A stretch of 64,000 nucleotides of DNA from Blastocatellia bacterium (GTDB lineage Bacteria; Acidobacteriota; Blastocatellia; Chloracidobacteriales; JADJPF01): contig JANWYG010000017.1 in assembly GCA_025057015.1 (NCBI GenBank), forward strand, positions 62,001 through 126,000. The letters are read 5' to 3'. Under the pieces are notes generated by a model that was not told where the DNA came from, did not search any database, and worked only from the letters and a program-made list of their open reading frames with translations. How positions within the stretch are numbered: position 1 is the first letter of the stretch; every line of letters starts with the position of its first letter. The position numbers and the translations under genes are program-made. Shown in pieces: positions 45,626 through 54,919 of the stretch.

Positions 45626-48004
45626 GTGATTCGGATATTCATCTGCGGGCTAATATTAGTACTAAGCAGCAGCTCAGCAAGCGCACAGCGCAGAGTAGTC
45701 CTGCGAGGGAAGATTTCAGACAGTAGTGGAGCAGCCGTGCAGGGCGCCGTCTTGGTGCTCCGAAGCAGCGGTTTCTACAAGAACGCAGTAAGTGATACAG
45801 AAGGCAATTATATTTTCGAGGATATACCCACCGGTCAGTATGAGCTAAGCCTAAAAGCAGAAGGCTTCGCCCTAGTCGAGCGCCACCTAGAGCTACGGGC
45901 AAGCAGTAATTTGGATATAAAACTAAGGCCAGGCAGCTTCACCGAAGACATAACGATAGTGACAGCAAGGTTAGCTCCGACTTCAGAAGCTGTACAGCGG
46001 ATACCGGGTACCGTCGAGATAATAGATGCATCGCTGCTTGAAACAAGCAGAGTGTTTAATTTCAACGAAGCGTTGCGCAAAGTAGCGGGACTAAACCTGC
46101 GTGAGGAAGAAGGTTTTGGCTTACGCCCCAACATAGGTATTCGCGGACTGAATCCTACAAGGTCCACCAAAGTACTCCTGCTAGAGGACGGTATACCGCT
46201 TGCTTACTCGGTCTATGGTGACAATGCCTCTTACTATCACCCACCCGTAGAGCGCTTCTCCGCTATCGAGGTACTAAAAGGCTCAGGACAGATAGTACAT
46301 GGGCCTATGACCGTAGGGGGAGTTATCAACTACATTACGCCACAGCCACCGTCTAAACCATCCGGAACTTTAACCCTGACAAGCGGTAACAGAGACTACT
46401 TCAATGGACACATAGGTTACGGTGGAACCTGGGGAAATACAGGCTTCTTAGTAGACTATATGCGTAAGCAAGGCGAGGGCTCGCGAGTTAACACTCGGCA
46501 CGGAATAAACGATCTTAATCTCAAGCTCTTGACAGCACTCAACTCAAACAACGTACTGACGCTCAAAGCGAACTACTATGGCGAGCGCTCGCGCGTGACA
46601 TATTCGGGACTAACGCAGGCTGAGTATGAGCAAGACCCTAGGCAAAACCCTTTTCGAAACGATTCCTTCACTATCAACAGGTTTGGAGCAAGCGCTGTCC
46701 ATACAGTATTGCTTACAGAAGCCTTCGTGATGAATACTACTGGTTACTTCGCAGCTTTCTTTCGTGATTGGTGGCGACAGTCAAGCAATTCTCTACAGCG
46801 TCCCAACGACGCTGCTGATCCCAACTGCGGTGGTATGGCCAACCTAAACACTACTTGCGGCAATGAAGGCCGGCTAAGGCGATACTATACTGCTGGAATA
46901 GACCCCCGCTTTCGCCTAGCATATAACCTTTTTGGGATAAAAAACGAGGCAGATTTCGGTTTTCGCGCACACTTTGAGGTGCAAGATCGCAGGCAACTTA
47001 ACGGAAATACGCCAAACGCTCGCACTGGCATAGCTGTAGAAGACAACGAACGCCGTAATCAAGCGTATTCTGCCTTTTTACAGAATCGCTTCATCTTAGG
47101 CGCATTAACTATTACACCTGGGTTGCGCGTCGAAAAAATCTACTATGAGCGAACAAACCGACTAGCAAACAACGGCGCTGGAGTAAAAGGTAATACACAA
47201 CTCACGCAGCTAGTACCGGGTCTAGGCTTATCTTATTCTTTTGGCGAGAAGGTAACTATCTTTGGTGGTGTTCACAGAGGCTTCGCGCCGCCTCGCACAG
47301 AAGACGTTATCAACAACCTGACTGGGGGAGTAATAGACCTAGATCCTGAGACGAGCTGGAACTATGAGCTTGGTTTGCGTAGCAGCTTTACACAAGGTCT
47401 AAACCTAGATCTCTGCTACTTTAGGATGGACTTCTCAAATCAGATAGTACCTGCAAGCGTAGCAGGTGGGTTGGGTGCCACATTGACGAACGGGGGCAAA
47501 ACGCTACATCAAGGTATAGAAATAAATGCTAGGGCAGATACAGGAACGATGTTTGACTCATCACATAACTTTTACACGAAGGTAAGCTACACTTACCTGC
47601 AAGATGCGAAGTTTGTAGGCATACGCTTCAGTAACATACCAGGGTTTTCAACCGTAAGCGTTACCGGTAACCGGCTGCCATATGCGCCAGAACACTTGTT
47701 GACAGCAGGAATAGGTTACTCTCATCGACGCGGTTTAGACATATTATTTGAAGTTCATCACACAAGTGATCAGTTCAGCGATGACTTAAACACTGTAAGC
47801 GGTACGCTAGATGGACAACGAGGGCTTATACCGAAATACACGATCTGGAACACCACGCTCAACTATAGACTAGAGGCGACACACAGCACGCTTTTCCTAA
47901 CGATCAAAAACCTCTTTGACAAGACGTTTATAGTAGACCGTAGCAGAGGAATACTGCCGTCTCCACCACGTCTCGTACAAGCAGGGATAAAGATCAACTT
48001 CTAA
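45626..48004 (+). CDS. TonB-dependent outer-membrane receptor (FecA-like)
   Basis: I chose the GTG at 45626 because AAGGAGG lies 8 bases upstream and the product then begins with a good signal peptide ending SSSSASA. An in-frame ATG at 45584 is worse. A carboxypeptidase-regulatory-like domain (~25-105) is followed by the plug (TVEIIDASLLETSRVFNFNE ... IRGLNPTRSTKVLLLEDGIP ... VLKGSGQIVHGPMTVGGVIN) and a ~570-residue beta-barrel ending in Phe, as such barrels do. The plug resembles FecA-type receptors, so a metal chelate is the likely cargo, but this cannot be fixed. It is separated from thiC by a hairpin; no TonB/ExbBD genes are near. Confidence 0.93.
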   Translation: MIRIFICGLILVLSSSSASAQRRVVLRGKISDSSGAAVQGAVLVLRSSGFYKNAVSDTEGNYIFEDIPTGQYELSLKAEGFALVERHLELRASSNLDIKLRPGSFTEDITIVTARLAPTSEAVQRIPGTVEIIDASLLETSRVFNFNEALRKVAGLNLREEEGFGLRPNIGIRGLNPTRSTKVLLLEDGIPLAYSVYGDNASYYHPPVERFSAIEVLKGSGQIVHGPMTVGGVINYITPQPPSKPSGTLTLTSGNRDYFNGHIGYGGTWGNTGFLVDYMRKQGEGSRVNTRHGINDLNLKLLTALNSNNVLTLKANYYGERSRVTYSGLTQAEYEQDPRQNPFRNDSFTINRFGASAVHTVLLTEAFVMNTTGYFAAFFRDWWRQSSNSLQRPNDAADPNCGGMANLNTTCGNEGRLRRYYTAGIDPRFRLAYNLFGIKNEADFGFRAHFEVQDRRQLNGNTPNARTGIAVEDNERRNQAYSAFLQNRFILGALTITPGLRVEKIYYERTNRLANNGAGVKGNTQLTQLVPGLGLSYSFGEKVTIFGGVHRGFAPPRTEDVINNLTGGVIDLDPETSWNYELGLRSSFTQGLNLDLCYFRMDFSNQIVPASVAGGLGATLTNGGKTLHQGIEINARADTGTMFDSSHNFYTKVSYTYLQDAKFVGIRFSNIPGFSTVSVTGNRLPYAPEHLLTAGIGYSHRRGLDILFEVHHTSDQFSDDLNTVSGTLDGQRGLIPKYTIWNTTLNYRLEATHSTLFLTIKNLFDKTFIVDRSRGILPSPPRLVQAGIKINF

Positions 48005-48037
48005 ACTTGCTAGGTTTTAGAATATTTTACCCATAAA

Positions 48038-48058
48038 ACTTCAAGTGACACTTGAAGT
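48038..48058. repeat. Perfect 10-bp inverted repeat with 1-base centre
   Basis: ACTTCAAGTG-A-CACTTGAAGT lies 33 bases after the receptor stop and 103 bases before the next start. It has no T tract on the plus strand, so an operator or processing site is as likely as a terminator. Confidence 0.5.
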
Positions 48059-48160
48059 ATGTTGGCTTCTTCGATCGGATTTTGGTTGGTTGTTGGTCGG
48101 TTGACTGCATAGCTTTGCAGAATGTAGAGTTGTACAAATCCTCGTGCAGAAAGGTAGCTT

Positions 48161-48583
48161 ATGATAAACCGCGAACAAGAAGCCGAGATGCTTTATCAGA
48201 TCACTTGCGATGACGTACGCCTAGAAGTCGGCAACAAGCTGAGCCTGATGGGCATATTTCAAGAGATATATGTACAGCGTTTGCCGGTAGTGCTGCCAAA
48301 GCTTGCCGTAGTAACGCAATGGACTGGGTACGGACGCTTCACAAGCGAAATAAGGATTCTTTCTCCAAAGCATGAAATCATAGCAGCCTCGGCAAAAGCC
48401 GAGTTCGAGATTCCAGAAGATGGATACGCAAACAACATCAACTTTTTTATGAATCTACATCTTGAACGTCCTGGGCGATATCTAGTACAGACGTTGCTTG
48501 ACGGTGAACTGTTTTACGAACGGCCTTTAATAGTCGGCACCATGCCAGGTCCTGCTACTGAAGTGGAAGGGCGAATAAACTAG
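48161..48583 (+). CDS. Conserved hypothetical protein, probably DUF6941 family
   Basis: The 140-residue cytoplasmic protein is beta-rich. Its start (CDDVRLEVGNKLSLMGIFQE, then LPKLAVVTQWTG) matches my memory of the DUF6941 pattern 'CDD-R-E-GgK-SLIGiy ... LPkLav'. The C-terminus (PGRYLVQTLLDGELFYERPL) looks like a beta-sandwich edge. No function is established. It appears to be a single gene. Confidence 0.7.
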   Translation: MINREQEAEMLYQITCDDVRLEVGNKLSLMGIFQEIYVQRLPVVLPKLAVVTQWTGYGRFTSEIRILSPKHEIIAASAKAEFEIPEDGYANNINFFMNLHLERPGRYLVQTLLDGELFYERPLIVGTMPGPATEVEGRIN

Positions 48584-48750
48584 ATGAGCGAAACTAGAAG
48601 CCGTGTTACAAAATGCTCTTTACTAGATCGCCAAGGGCATCAGCACAAGAAAGGAGTTTAAAGTCTAGATTATGTTGCTCACCTAGTTGACACCTAATGT
48701 TATCTAGCCTATGATCTTCGACAACTACTGAGTGTCAGGGGGCGTAGGAA

Positions 48751-48948
48751 ATGAAAGTAAAAAACAGTGTATTCAAGCTCGATTCAAAGTGTCTTCCAAA
48801 GCGCGAGGAAGCTTTGGCAAAGCTCGATGCTTGGCTTACCGAATGCGCTCTTTTACAAAACAACAACAAAACGTCAGCAGCTGCAAGACAACTAGGCATA
48901 TCTAGGATTTGGATGAACAAACTTAAGAAGCGCTACATCAACAGCTAA
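48751..48948 (+). CDS. Tiny Fis-like helix-turn-helix protein, 65 aa
   Basis: The last 26 residues (KTSAAARQLGISRIWMNKLK, ending KRYINS) are a Fis-type helix-turn-helix like that at the C-terminus of sigma-54 activators. The N-terminal 38 residues form a helix (REEALAKLDAWLTECALLQ) that may dimerise. It has no other domain, so it could act as a stand-alone DNA-bending protein like Fis or as a competitor of larger activators. Residue use and reading frame look genuine; a GGGGG/AGG stretch precedes the ATG. Confidence 0.65.
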   Translation: MKVKNSVFKLDSKCLPKREEALAKLDAWLTECALLQNNNKTSAAARQLGISRIWMNKLKKRYINS

Positions 48949-49029
48949 GCTTCTTCCACCTATCCTTGCGAAAATCTAGCGGGTTAGGTAACCTCACCCC
49001 TTTAGGATACAGAGGAGGAGGTAAAAGCT

Positions 49030-49623
49030 ATGCGCATAACTCGCGTTTATACCAAAAGGGGTGACAAGGGTGAGACTGACCTTGTAGATGGAAGCAGGAT
49101 AAGCAAAGCATCGCTGCGAGTAGATGCTTTTGGAGACGTTGACGAACTTAACTCTCTACTTGGACTTGCTAGAACGAAGCTGACTGCAGATAAGGAGATA
49201 GACGAGATACTGAGCACGATCCAGAACGATCTTTTCATAGTCGGTGCGGATCTAGCAAGCCCTATGACTGTCAAATGCCCTCGTGTGGAAGAACACTTCA
49301 TCACAGCATTAGAAAAGTGGGCAGATCTGCATCTAGAGAAAGTAGGTCCCCTTAAAGAATTCATACTTCCCGGTGGTAGCGAAGCTGGTGCATTGCTGCA
49401 TCTAGCTCGAGCTGTAGCTCGTAGAGCTGAACGGCGTGTTGTCAAACTCGACGCCGAAGCTGAAATTAACCGACTCTGTATAGCATATTTAAACCGTCTT
49501 TCCGACTTATTGTTCGTTTTAGCGCGCGAGGTAAACCGTCGCACCGGAGCGCAAGAACAGTCCGTAGACTTCAAGGCTAAGCACAAAGATCTAAGCCCTC
49601 CAAGGGAAGGTGAAACCAATTAA
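49030..49623 (+). CDS. Cob(I)alamin adenosyltransferase, PduO type
   Basis: The 197-residue protein transfers adenosyl from ATP to cob(I)alamin. Conserved pieces are the ATP-binding start [36 protein letters not shown], and the helix section [16 protein letters not shown] with ending [14 protein letters not shown]. It has a strong ribosome site (GGAGGAGG). It lies upstream of gnd with a 177-base gap and is probably transcribed separately. Confidence 0.95.
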   Translation: MRITRVYTKRGDKGETDLVDGSRISKASLRVDAFGDVDELNSLLGLARTKLTADKEIDEILSTIQNDLFIVGADLASPMTVKCPRVEEHFITALEKWADLHLEKVGPLKEFILPGGSEAGALLHLARAVARRAERRVVKLDAEAEINRLCIAYLNRLSDLLFVLAREVNRRTGAQEQSVDFKAKHKDLSPPREGETN

Positions 49624-49800
49624 GCCCTTGCAAACTTAAACAGCTTCGATTAGGATAGGCAACCATCTAAGGTTTATCTCTGAAGTCACTTCTTGAACCA
49701 TACCTGCGCAGGCTTACCGATCCGGAAGCTAGGAGAGGGTAGGTCGGAGGGTAAGTTTCAGTTAGGCAGTCCACATAGACAAAAGCAGGGGAGGATAGTC

Positions 49801-51228
49801 ATGGCACAAGCACAGATAGGGCTAGTTGGGTTAGCCGTAATGGGGGAAAATCTTGCCCTAAATATAGAGCGCAACGGCTATACCATAGCAGTATGGAACC
49901 GCGATCCGAAGAAAGTAAACAATCTCTTACAGACCCGAGCCAAGGGTAAAAACTTTCTAGGAGCCAAGTCAGCGGAAGAATTTGCCGCTGCAATAGAGCG
50001 ACCTCGAAAGATAGTAATGCTCGTCAAAGCAGGCGATCCCGTAGACTGGACAATAGCACAGCTCAAGCCCTATCTAGATAAAGGTGATATTCTCATCGAT
50101 GGTGGCAACTCCTGGTATCAAGACACAGAACGTCGCGCAAAAGAACTGGCTGCCGAAGGGCTGTACTTTATAGGATCTGGCGTGTCTGGTGGCGAAGAAG
50201 GAGCGTTGTGGGGGCCTTCATTAATGCCTGGCGGCGATAAACAAGCCTACGAAAGCCTCAGGCCTATTTGGGAAGCAATAGCTGCCAAAGTCGATGACGG
50301 GCCCTGCGTGACATACATAGGGCCTGGCGGATCAGGTCACTTCGTCAAAATGGTACACAATGGCATAGAGTATGGCGACATGCAGTTGATAGCCGAGGCA
50401 TATGACATGATGCGAAGATGCCTTGGGCTGAAAGCTGATGAGCTAGGTGATATTTTCGCAGAATGGAATAAAGGGGTACTAAGTTCCTTTCTCATAGAAA
50501 TAACAGCCGAGATTTTCAAATATAAAGACGAAGAAACCGGCCAGCCACTCGTAGACCTGATAATGGACAAAGCGGGGCAGAAAGGCACAGGCCTTTGGAC
50601 ATCAAAAGTAGCTCTAGATCTTGGAGTTGCAATTCCCACCATAGAATCAGCTCTAGCAGCAAGGATGCTGTCAGGGCTAAAAGAGCAACGCGTCGAAGCA
50701 GCAAAGGTTCTTCGCGGACCTGCGGAGACAAAATACGACGGAGACAAATCCGAGTTCATAGCAGCCGTACATGATGCACTTTACGCCTCCAAGATATGCT
50801 CATATGCTCAAGGGATGGCACTTATGAAGTCAGCTTCGGATTACTATGGCTGGAGCCTAGATTTGGGCGAAATAAGCCGAATCTGGAAAGGAGGCTGTAT
50901 TATTCGCGCCCAGTTCTTAGACAAAATTAAGCAAGCCTATCGACGCAGACCAGATTTACCGAATCTGCTAGTTGACGAAGAATTTTCTGAAGCGGTTTCA
51001 GCCACTCAGTCGAATTGGCGCAGAGCCGTCACTACAGCTCAAACTCTCGGAGTTCCCTGCCTAGCGATGGCTTCAAGCCTTGCCTACTATGACAGTTATC
51101 GTTCCGCTAATTTGCCTCAAAACTTGACGCAAGCGCAGCGCGACTTTTTCGGAGCACATACATACGAGCGCATAGATAAGCCCGAACTTGGGTTTGTACA
51201 TACAGAATGGAGGAAAAGGGCCGAATGA
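49801..51228 (+). CDS. gnd: 6-phosphogluconate dehydrogenase, decarboxylating
   Basis: Gnd oxidises and decarboxylates 6-phosphogluconate to ribulose-5-phosphate with NADP. The ATG at 49801 follows GGGGAGG; longer frames upstream are non-coding. Marks include the nucleotide site GLVGLAVMGENLALNIERNG, FIGSGVSGGEEGALWGPSLM and KMVHNGIEYGDMQLIAEAYD, plus the C-terminal YFGAH-like FFGAHTYERID. The 475 residues are standard. Its stop overlaps the zwf start (ATGA). Confidence 0.97.
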   Translation: MAQAQIGLVGLAVMGENLALNIERNGYTIAVWNRDPKKVNNLLQTRAKGKNFLGAKSAEEFAAAIERPRKIVMLVKAGDPVDWTIAQLKPYLDKGDILIDGGNSWYQDTERRAKELAAEGLYFIGSGVSGGEEGALWGPSLMPGGDKQAYESLRPIWEAIAAKVDDGPCVTYIGPGGSGHFVKMVHNGIEYGDMQLIAEAYDMMRRCLGLKADELGDIFAEWNKGVLSSFLIEITAEIFKYKDEETGQPLVDLIMDKAGQKGTGLWTSKVALDLGVAIPTIESALAARMLSGLKEQRVEAAKVLRGPAETKYDGDKSEFIAAVHDALYASKICSYAQGMALMKSASDYYGWSLDLGEISRIWKGGCIIRAQFLDKIKQAYRRRPDLPNLLVDEEFSEAVSATQSNWRRAVTTAQTLGVPCLAMASSLAYYDSYRSANLPQNLTQAQRDFFGAHTYERIDKPELGFVHTEWRKRAE

Positions 51229-52754
51229 CAAATCCGCTTAGTCAGGGACTCCGTATAGAACGCAAGGCACCACCCTGCGTGATAGTCATCTTCGGTGCGT
51301 CAGGTGATCTCAACAAGCGTAAACTCATGCCGGCCCTGTATAGCCTCTATCAGCAGCATCTGCTCGGTAGCAGTTTCGCTACTATAGGCATAGGGCGCAC
51401 TCAGATGGACAATGAAGCTTTCCGCGAGCTAATGACGGCTGCGGTAAGAGAGTTTGCCGAAGGCGGCCTAGCTGATGAGGACGTATGGCGGTCGTTTGCT
51501 AAACAGCTGCATTACATCGCAGGCGATCCTAGAGAACAAGAAGTCTACGTAAGACTTGGGAACCTGCTTGATGAGCTTGACAAAAAGACAGGCACAGCTG
51601 GTAACCGCATTTTCTACCTCTCGACACCGCCAGAATTGTATACTCCAATAGTAACTAACCTAGGCAAGGCAAAGCTAAATGTCTCGCCTGTGAGAGATGC
51701 TTGGGTGCGAATCATAATAGAAAAGCCGTTTGGTTATGACCTAAAGTCTGCATTAGCACTAAACGAGCACGTCGGCAGTGTCTTTCAGGAAGAGCAGGTC
51801 TATCGCATAGACCACTACTTAGGAAAAGAAACAGTACAAAATGTCATGGTCTTCCGCTTTGCAAACGGAATCTTCGAACCTCTGTGGAACCACAAGTACA
51901 TCGATCACGTCCAGATCACGGCAGCAGAGGCCGTGGGTGTAGAAGGCCGAGCCGGTTATTACGAAGGTGCCGGGGCTTTGCGAGACATGATACAAAACCA
52001 TTTGTTGCAAGTGTTCTCACTAATAGCCATGGAACCTCCTGTATCACTTGACGCTTCGGCAATACGCGACGAAAAGCAGAAGGTAATGATGGCCGTAAGA
52101 CCTATAGAGCACGGTGAAGTTAATGCTTTTGCCGTCCGAGGTCAGTACGGTCAGGGTACTTCAAACGGTCGGGCAGTTATGGGATATCGTGAAGAGAAGG
52201 GCGTAAATCCTCAATCGACAACCGAAACCTACGCTATGGTAAAGCTGCTTGTTGACAACTGGCGCTGGGCAGGTGTTCCATTTTACATCCGTTCAGGCAA
52301 ACGCATGCCAAGACGTGTGTCAGAAGTGGCAATACAGTTTAAGGAAGTGCCCCACCTCTTATTTGACCGCACGGCAGCAGACAGGATTCACCCGAATACC
52401 CTCGTGATGCGCATCCAACCAGATGAAGGAATAACGCTGCGGTTCAGTGCTAAGCTACCCGGTCAAGCAGTGCATATTCGCGATGTGAATATGGATTTTC
52501 AATACGGCACGCAGTTTGGTCGACACTCACCCGAAGCTTACGAACGATTGCTTCTAGACTGCATGCTTGGCGATCCCACGTTGTTTGCACGGCGCGATAT
52601 GGTAGAGAAAAGCTGGGAATTACTGATGCCTATCTTAGACGTATGGGCAGCAGACAAACCAAAGTTTCCTAACTACGAAGCCGGAAGCTGGGGTCCGGCC
52701 GCCGCTGATGAGTTTCTCGCAAAGGATGGTGGGCGGCGTTGGCGTAGGCCGTAG
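51225..52754 (+). CDS. zwf: Glucose-6-phosphate 1-dehydrogenase
   Basis: Zwf oxidises glucose-6-phosphate to 6-phosphogluconolactone. The start overlaps the gnd stop. The dinucleotide site IFGASGDLNKRKL, the substrate/catalytic stretch RIDHYLGKETVQN, IIEKPFGYDL and WRWAGVPFYIRSGKRM are all present; the 509-residue length is typical. It is followed 16 bases later by opcA, a partner known to regulate or assemble this enzyme. Confidence 0.97.
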   Translation: MTNPLSQGLRIERKAPPCVIVIFGASGDLNKRKLMPALYSLYQQHLLGSSFATIGIGRTQMDNEAFRELMTAAVREFAEGGLADEDVWRSFAKQLHYIAGDPREQEVYVRLGNLLDELDKKTGTAGNRIFYLSTPPELYTPIVTNLGKAKLNVSPVRDAWVRIIIEKPFGYDLKSALALNEHVGSVFQEEQVYRIDHYLGKETVQNVMVFRFANGIFEPLWNHKYIDHVQITAAEAVGVEGRAGYYEGAGALRDMIQNHLLQVFSLIAMEPPVSLDASAIRDEKQKVMMAVRPIEHGEVNAFAVRGQYGQGTSNGRAVMGYREEKGVNPQSTTETYAMVKLLVDNWRWAGVPFYIRSGKRMPRRVSEVAIQFKEVPHLLFDRTAADRIHPNTLVMRIQPDEGITLRFSAKLPGQAVHIRDVNMDFQYGTQFGRHSPEAYERLLLDCMLGDPTLFARRDMVEKSWELLMPILDVWAADKPKFPNYEAGSWGPAAADEFLAKDGGRRWRRP

Positions 52755-52770
52755 AAATGAGGTTATTAAA

Positions 52771-53877
52771 ATGTACCCTTTTGACCTGAAGACGATCGAA
52801 CGCCATCTGCAGGAGCTATGGAAGGCTCAAACTGAAGAAAATAAATCTCAAGTGCGCGCCTGTGTAGTCAATCTCCTTATCTACGATGAAACCTCATCTA
52901 GCGAACTAAACACTCTGATCACAGACATCGCTAAGCACCATCCAGGACGCGTACTACTGATGAAAGCTCGCCCCAACGCCCTTACTGAGCTGATCAGCGC
53001 TGAAGTGTCCGCCGTATGCGGAGTCATTCCAGGGCGTGGCAAACAGCTCTGCTGCGAGCAAGTAACCATAGTTGCCGAAGGAGCTGCTGCTGCCTGGCGC
53101 TTAGCAGCAACAGTTAGACCACTGCTCATCTCCGATTTGCCAGTAATCCTTTGGTGGCGCGGCATGCCAAGCGACATGCAACCATTCACAGGACTACTAG
53201 ATACCGCCGATAAAGTCATACTTGATACTTCCTACCTAGCTCGACCCACAGCATACTTACCAGTAGTAGCCGAGCTAGTAGAAGCGAAAAAGCAAGTAGC
53301 TTTTGCTGACCTCAACTGGTCTAGGCTGACAACGCTGCGTTCACATATCGCCGGACTATACGACATGCCAGATCTAAACGCTTATATCAGGGATATCAGC
53401 AGCGTCCGTGTCAAGTACTGCACTGAAGCCGCAGATAAAGAGCTGCCTCCGCCGCAGGCTGTATACCTTGCAAGCTGGCTTATCTACAGGCTGGATTGGG
53501 ATGATCCGAAAAACTGCAGAAGCATCTCACGCACCGGAGAATATGCTCTGGAGTCAGGCTACAAAGGCCGGCCAATACATCTGCAATTCGCTCCTTCACC
53601 CTCGCTAGTAGCCGACGATCTGCAGCTCGAAATTACTATGGCTGCTGATAATAAGCAGAAGGCACACCTCATGGTTAAGCAGGCATACGAAGAATCTGGC
53701 ATAAAGACTAAACTGGAAACGCCTACGGTCTGCTGGCTAACAACCGTTGAAAAACATAGGCGACCTTCTGAAGCCACCCTTCTTTCGCGTGAACTGGAGA
53801 TACTAGGGAACGATACAACCTACGAAAACGTCTTGAGAGTTGCCGCACATCTAGTTAATCAGCTCGAAGTTACTTGA
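52771..53877 (+). CDS. opcA: OpcA, glucose-6-phosphate dehydrogenase assembly/activator protein
   Basis: The 368-residue protein matches the OpcA family, best known from Cyanobacteria and Actinobacteria, which activates Zwf. Sections include VNLLIYDETSSSELNTLI, the HPGRVLLMKAR stretch, CEQVTIVAEG and LPVILWWRGMP. The start is the ATG at 52771; an upstream in-frame ATG lies inside zwf. Its position between zwf and pgl supports the role. Confidence 0.9.
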   Translation: MYPFDLKTIERHLQELWKAQTEENKSQVRACVVNLLIYDETSSSELNTLITDIAKHHPGRVLLMKARPNALTELISAEVSAVCGVIPGRGKQLCCEQVTIVAEGAAAAWRLAATVRPLLISDLPVILWWRGMPSDMQPFTGLLDTADKVILDTSYLARPTAYLPVVAELVEAKKQVAFADLNWSRLTTLRSHIAGLYDMPDLNAYIRDISSVRVKYCTEAADKELPPPQAVYLASWLIYRLDWDDPKNCRSISRTGEYALESGYKGRPIHLQFAPSPSLVADDLQLEITMAADNKQKAHLMVKQAYEESGIKTKLETPTVCWLTTVEKHRRPSEATLLSRELEILGNDTTYENVLRVAAHLVNQLEVT

Positions 53878-53919
53878 GCTCACCCTTAGACGAGAAACAT
53901 ATGAAACTGGAAAAAAACA

Positions 53920-54639
53920 ATGGCCACAGAACTTCTAATATGCAAGGACGAACGGGAGCTTTTCGAAAAGGCAGCTCAGGAGTTCATAGCAATCATCGCT
54001 AAAGCAATTTCTGAGAAAGGCCGAGCCGCTGTAGCACTGTCAGGCGGCTCTACTCCTAGAGGTTTATACGAACTGCTAGCCTCACCTAACTACCGAGATC
54101 AGCTCGATTGGAAAAATGTCTACTTCTTCTGGGGTGACGAGCGATGCGTCCCACCAAACCATGCAAGCAGCAACTACAGAATGGCATACGAGACACTGCT
54201 AGCCCCACTTGCGGTGCCTGCTGAAAATATCTACAGAATACAAGGCGAGCAGGAAGATGTTGCAAAAGCAGCCGCAGACTATGAAGAGCGCCTCAAGAGT
54301 TTTTTTGGGCATCAGCCTCGATTTGATCTGGTTCTACTCGGAATAGGAGAAGATGGACATACAGCCTCGCTCTTTCCAGATACAGCCGCACTCGAGGAGC
54401 AAGAGCGTAGCGTAGCAGCAAACCATGTAGAAAAGCTCTCTGCATGGCGACTGACGCTGACCCTGCCCGCTATTAATGCAGCCCATAACATTGTCTTTAT
54501 TGTGACTGGGGCTGCAAAGCGTGCGATTCTACACAAGGTACTCTTCGGAAAGCGCGAATATCCTTCACAGCTCGTCAAACCCACAGCCGGCAGGCTATTG
54601 TGGATAGTTGACAGAGCCGCTATCGGTGGTGAGGACTGA
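53920..54639 (+). CDS. pgl: 6-phosphogluconolactonase
   Basis: Pgl hydrolyses the lactone made by Zwf. The 239-residue DevB-type protein has VALSGGSTPRGLYELLAS, FFWGDERCVPP, SNYRMAYETLL and LLGIGEDGHTASLFP. It closes the gnd-zwf-opcA-pgl operon, 42 bases after opcA. No terminator is obvious in the following 280-base spacer (54640-54919), in which I see nothing else. Confidence 0.96.
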   Translation: MATELLICKDERELFEKAAQEFIAIIAKAISEKGRAAVALSGGSTPRGLYELLASPNYRDQLDWKNVYFFWGDERCVPPNHASSNYRMAYETLLAPLAVPAENIYRIQGEQEDVAKAAADYEERLKSFFGHQPRFDLVLLGIGEDGHTASLFPDTAALEEQERSVAANHVEKLSAWRLTLTLPAINAAHNIVFIVTGAAKRAILHKVLFGKREYPSQLVKPTAGRLLWIVDRAAIGGED

Positions 54640-54919
54640 TTTTCACTAGCCCTCACTGCCCAAGTCGAACAAACTGCTAAGACAACTAACAGCAAACTTT
54701 TGAGCTAGAAGCTAAACAAATTAATCATGGAATCTTGTAGACGACAATTTAAGAGTTTAAACCCGAATATAGCCGTAATATACTTTGAGCGTTTATTTAT
54801 CCTATAAATAGTATACAAGAGGGAAAGTTATCCTATCATAAGGCTTCCATCTTAACCATAACGAGCAGCTAGTCACTTGTATTTAACAGTATATGCCATA
54901 AGAACAGGCTGCAAAACGG

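Noticed and set aside
48584-48661. 25-codon ORF directly after the DUF6941-type gene
   Set aside because: Very short, low coding character and no recognisable product.
49047-49619. 190-codon minus-strand open frame
   Set aside because: Antisense shadow of the cob(I)alamin adenosyltransferase gene; Ser/Arg-rich composition typical of a reverse frame.
54640-54919. Possible gene or RNA in the 280-base spacer
   Set aside because: AT-rich with no open frame of note, tRNA shape or clear hairpin.
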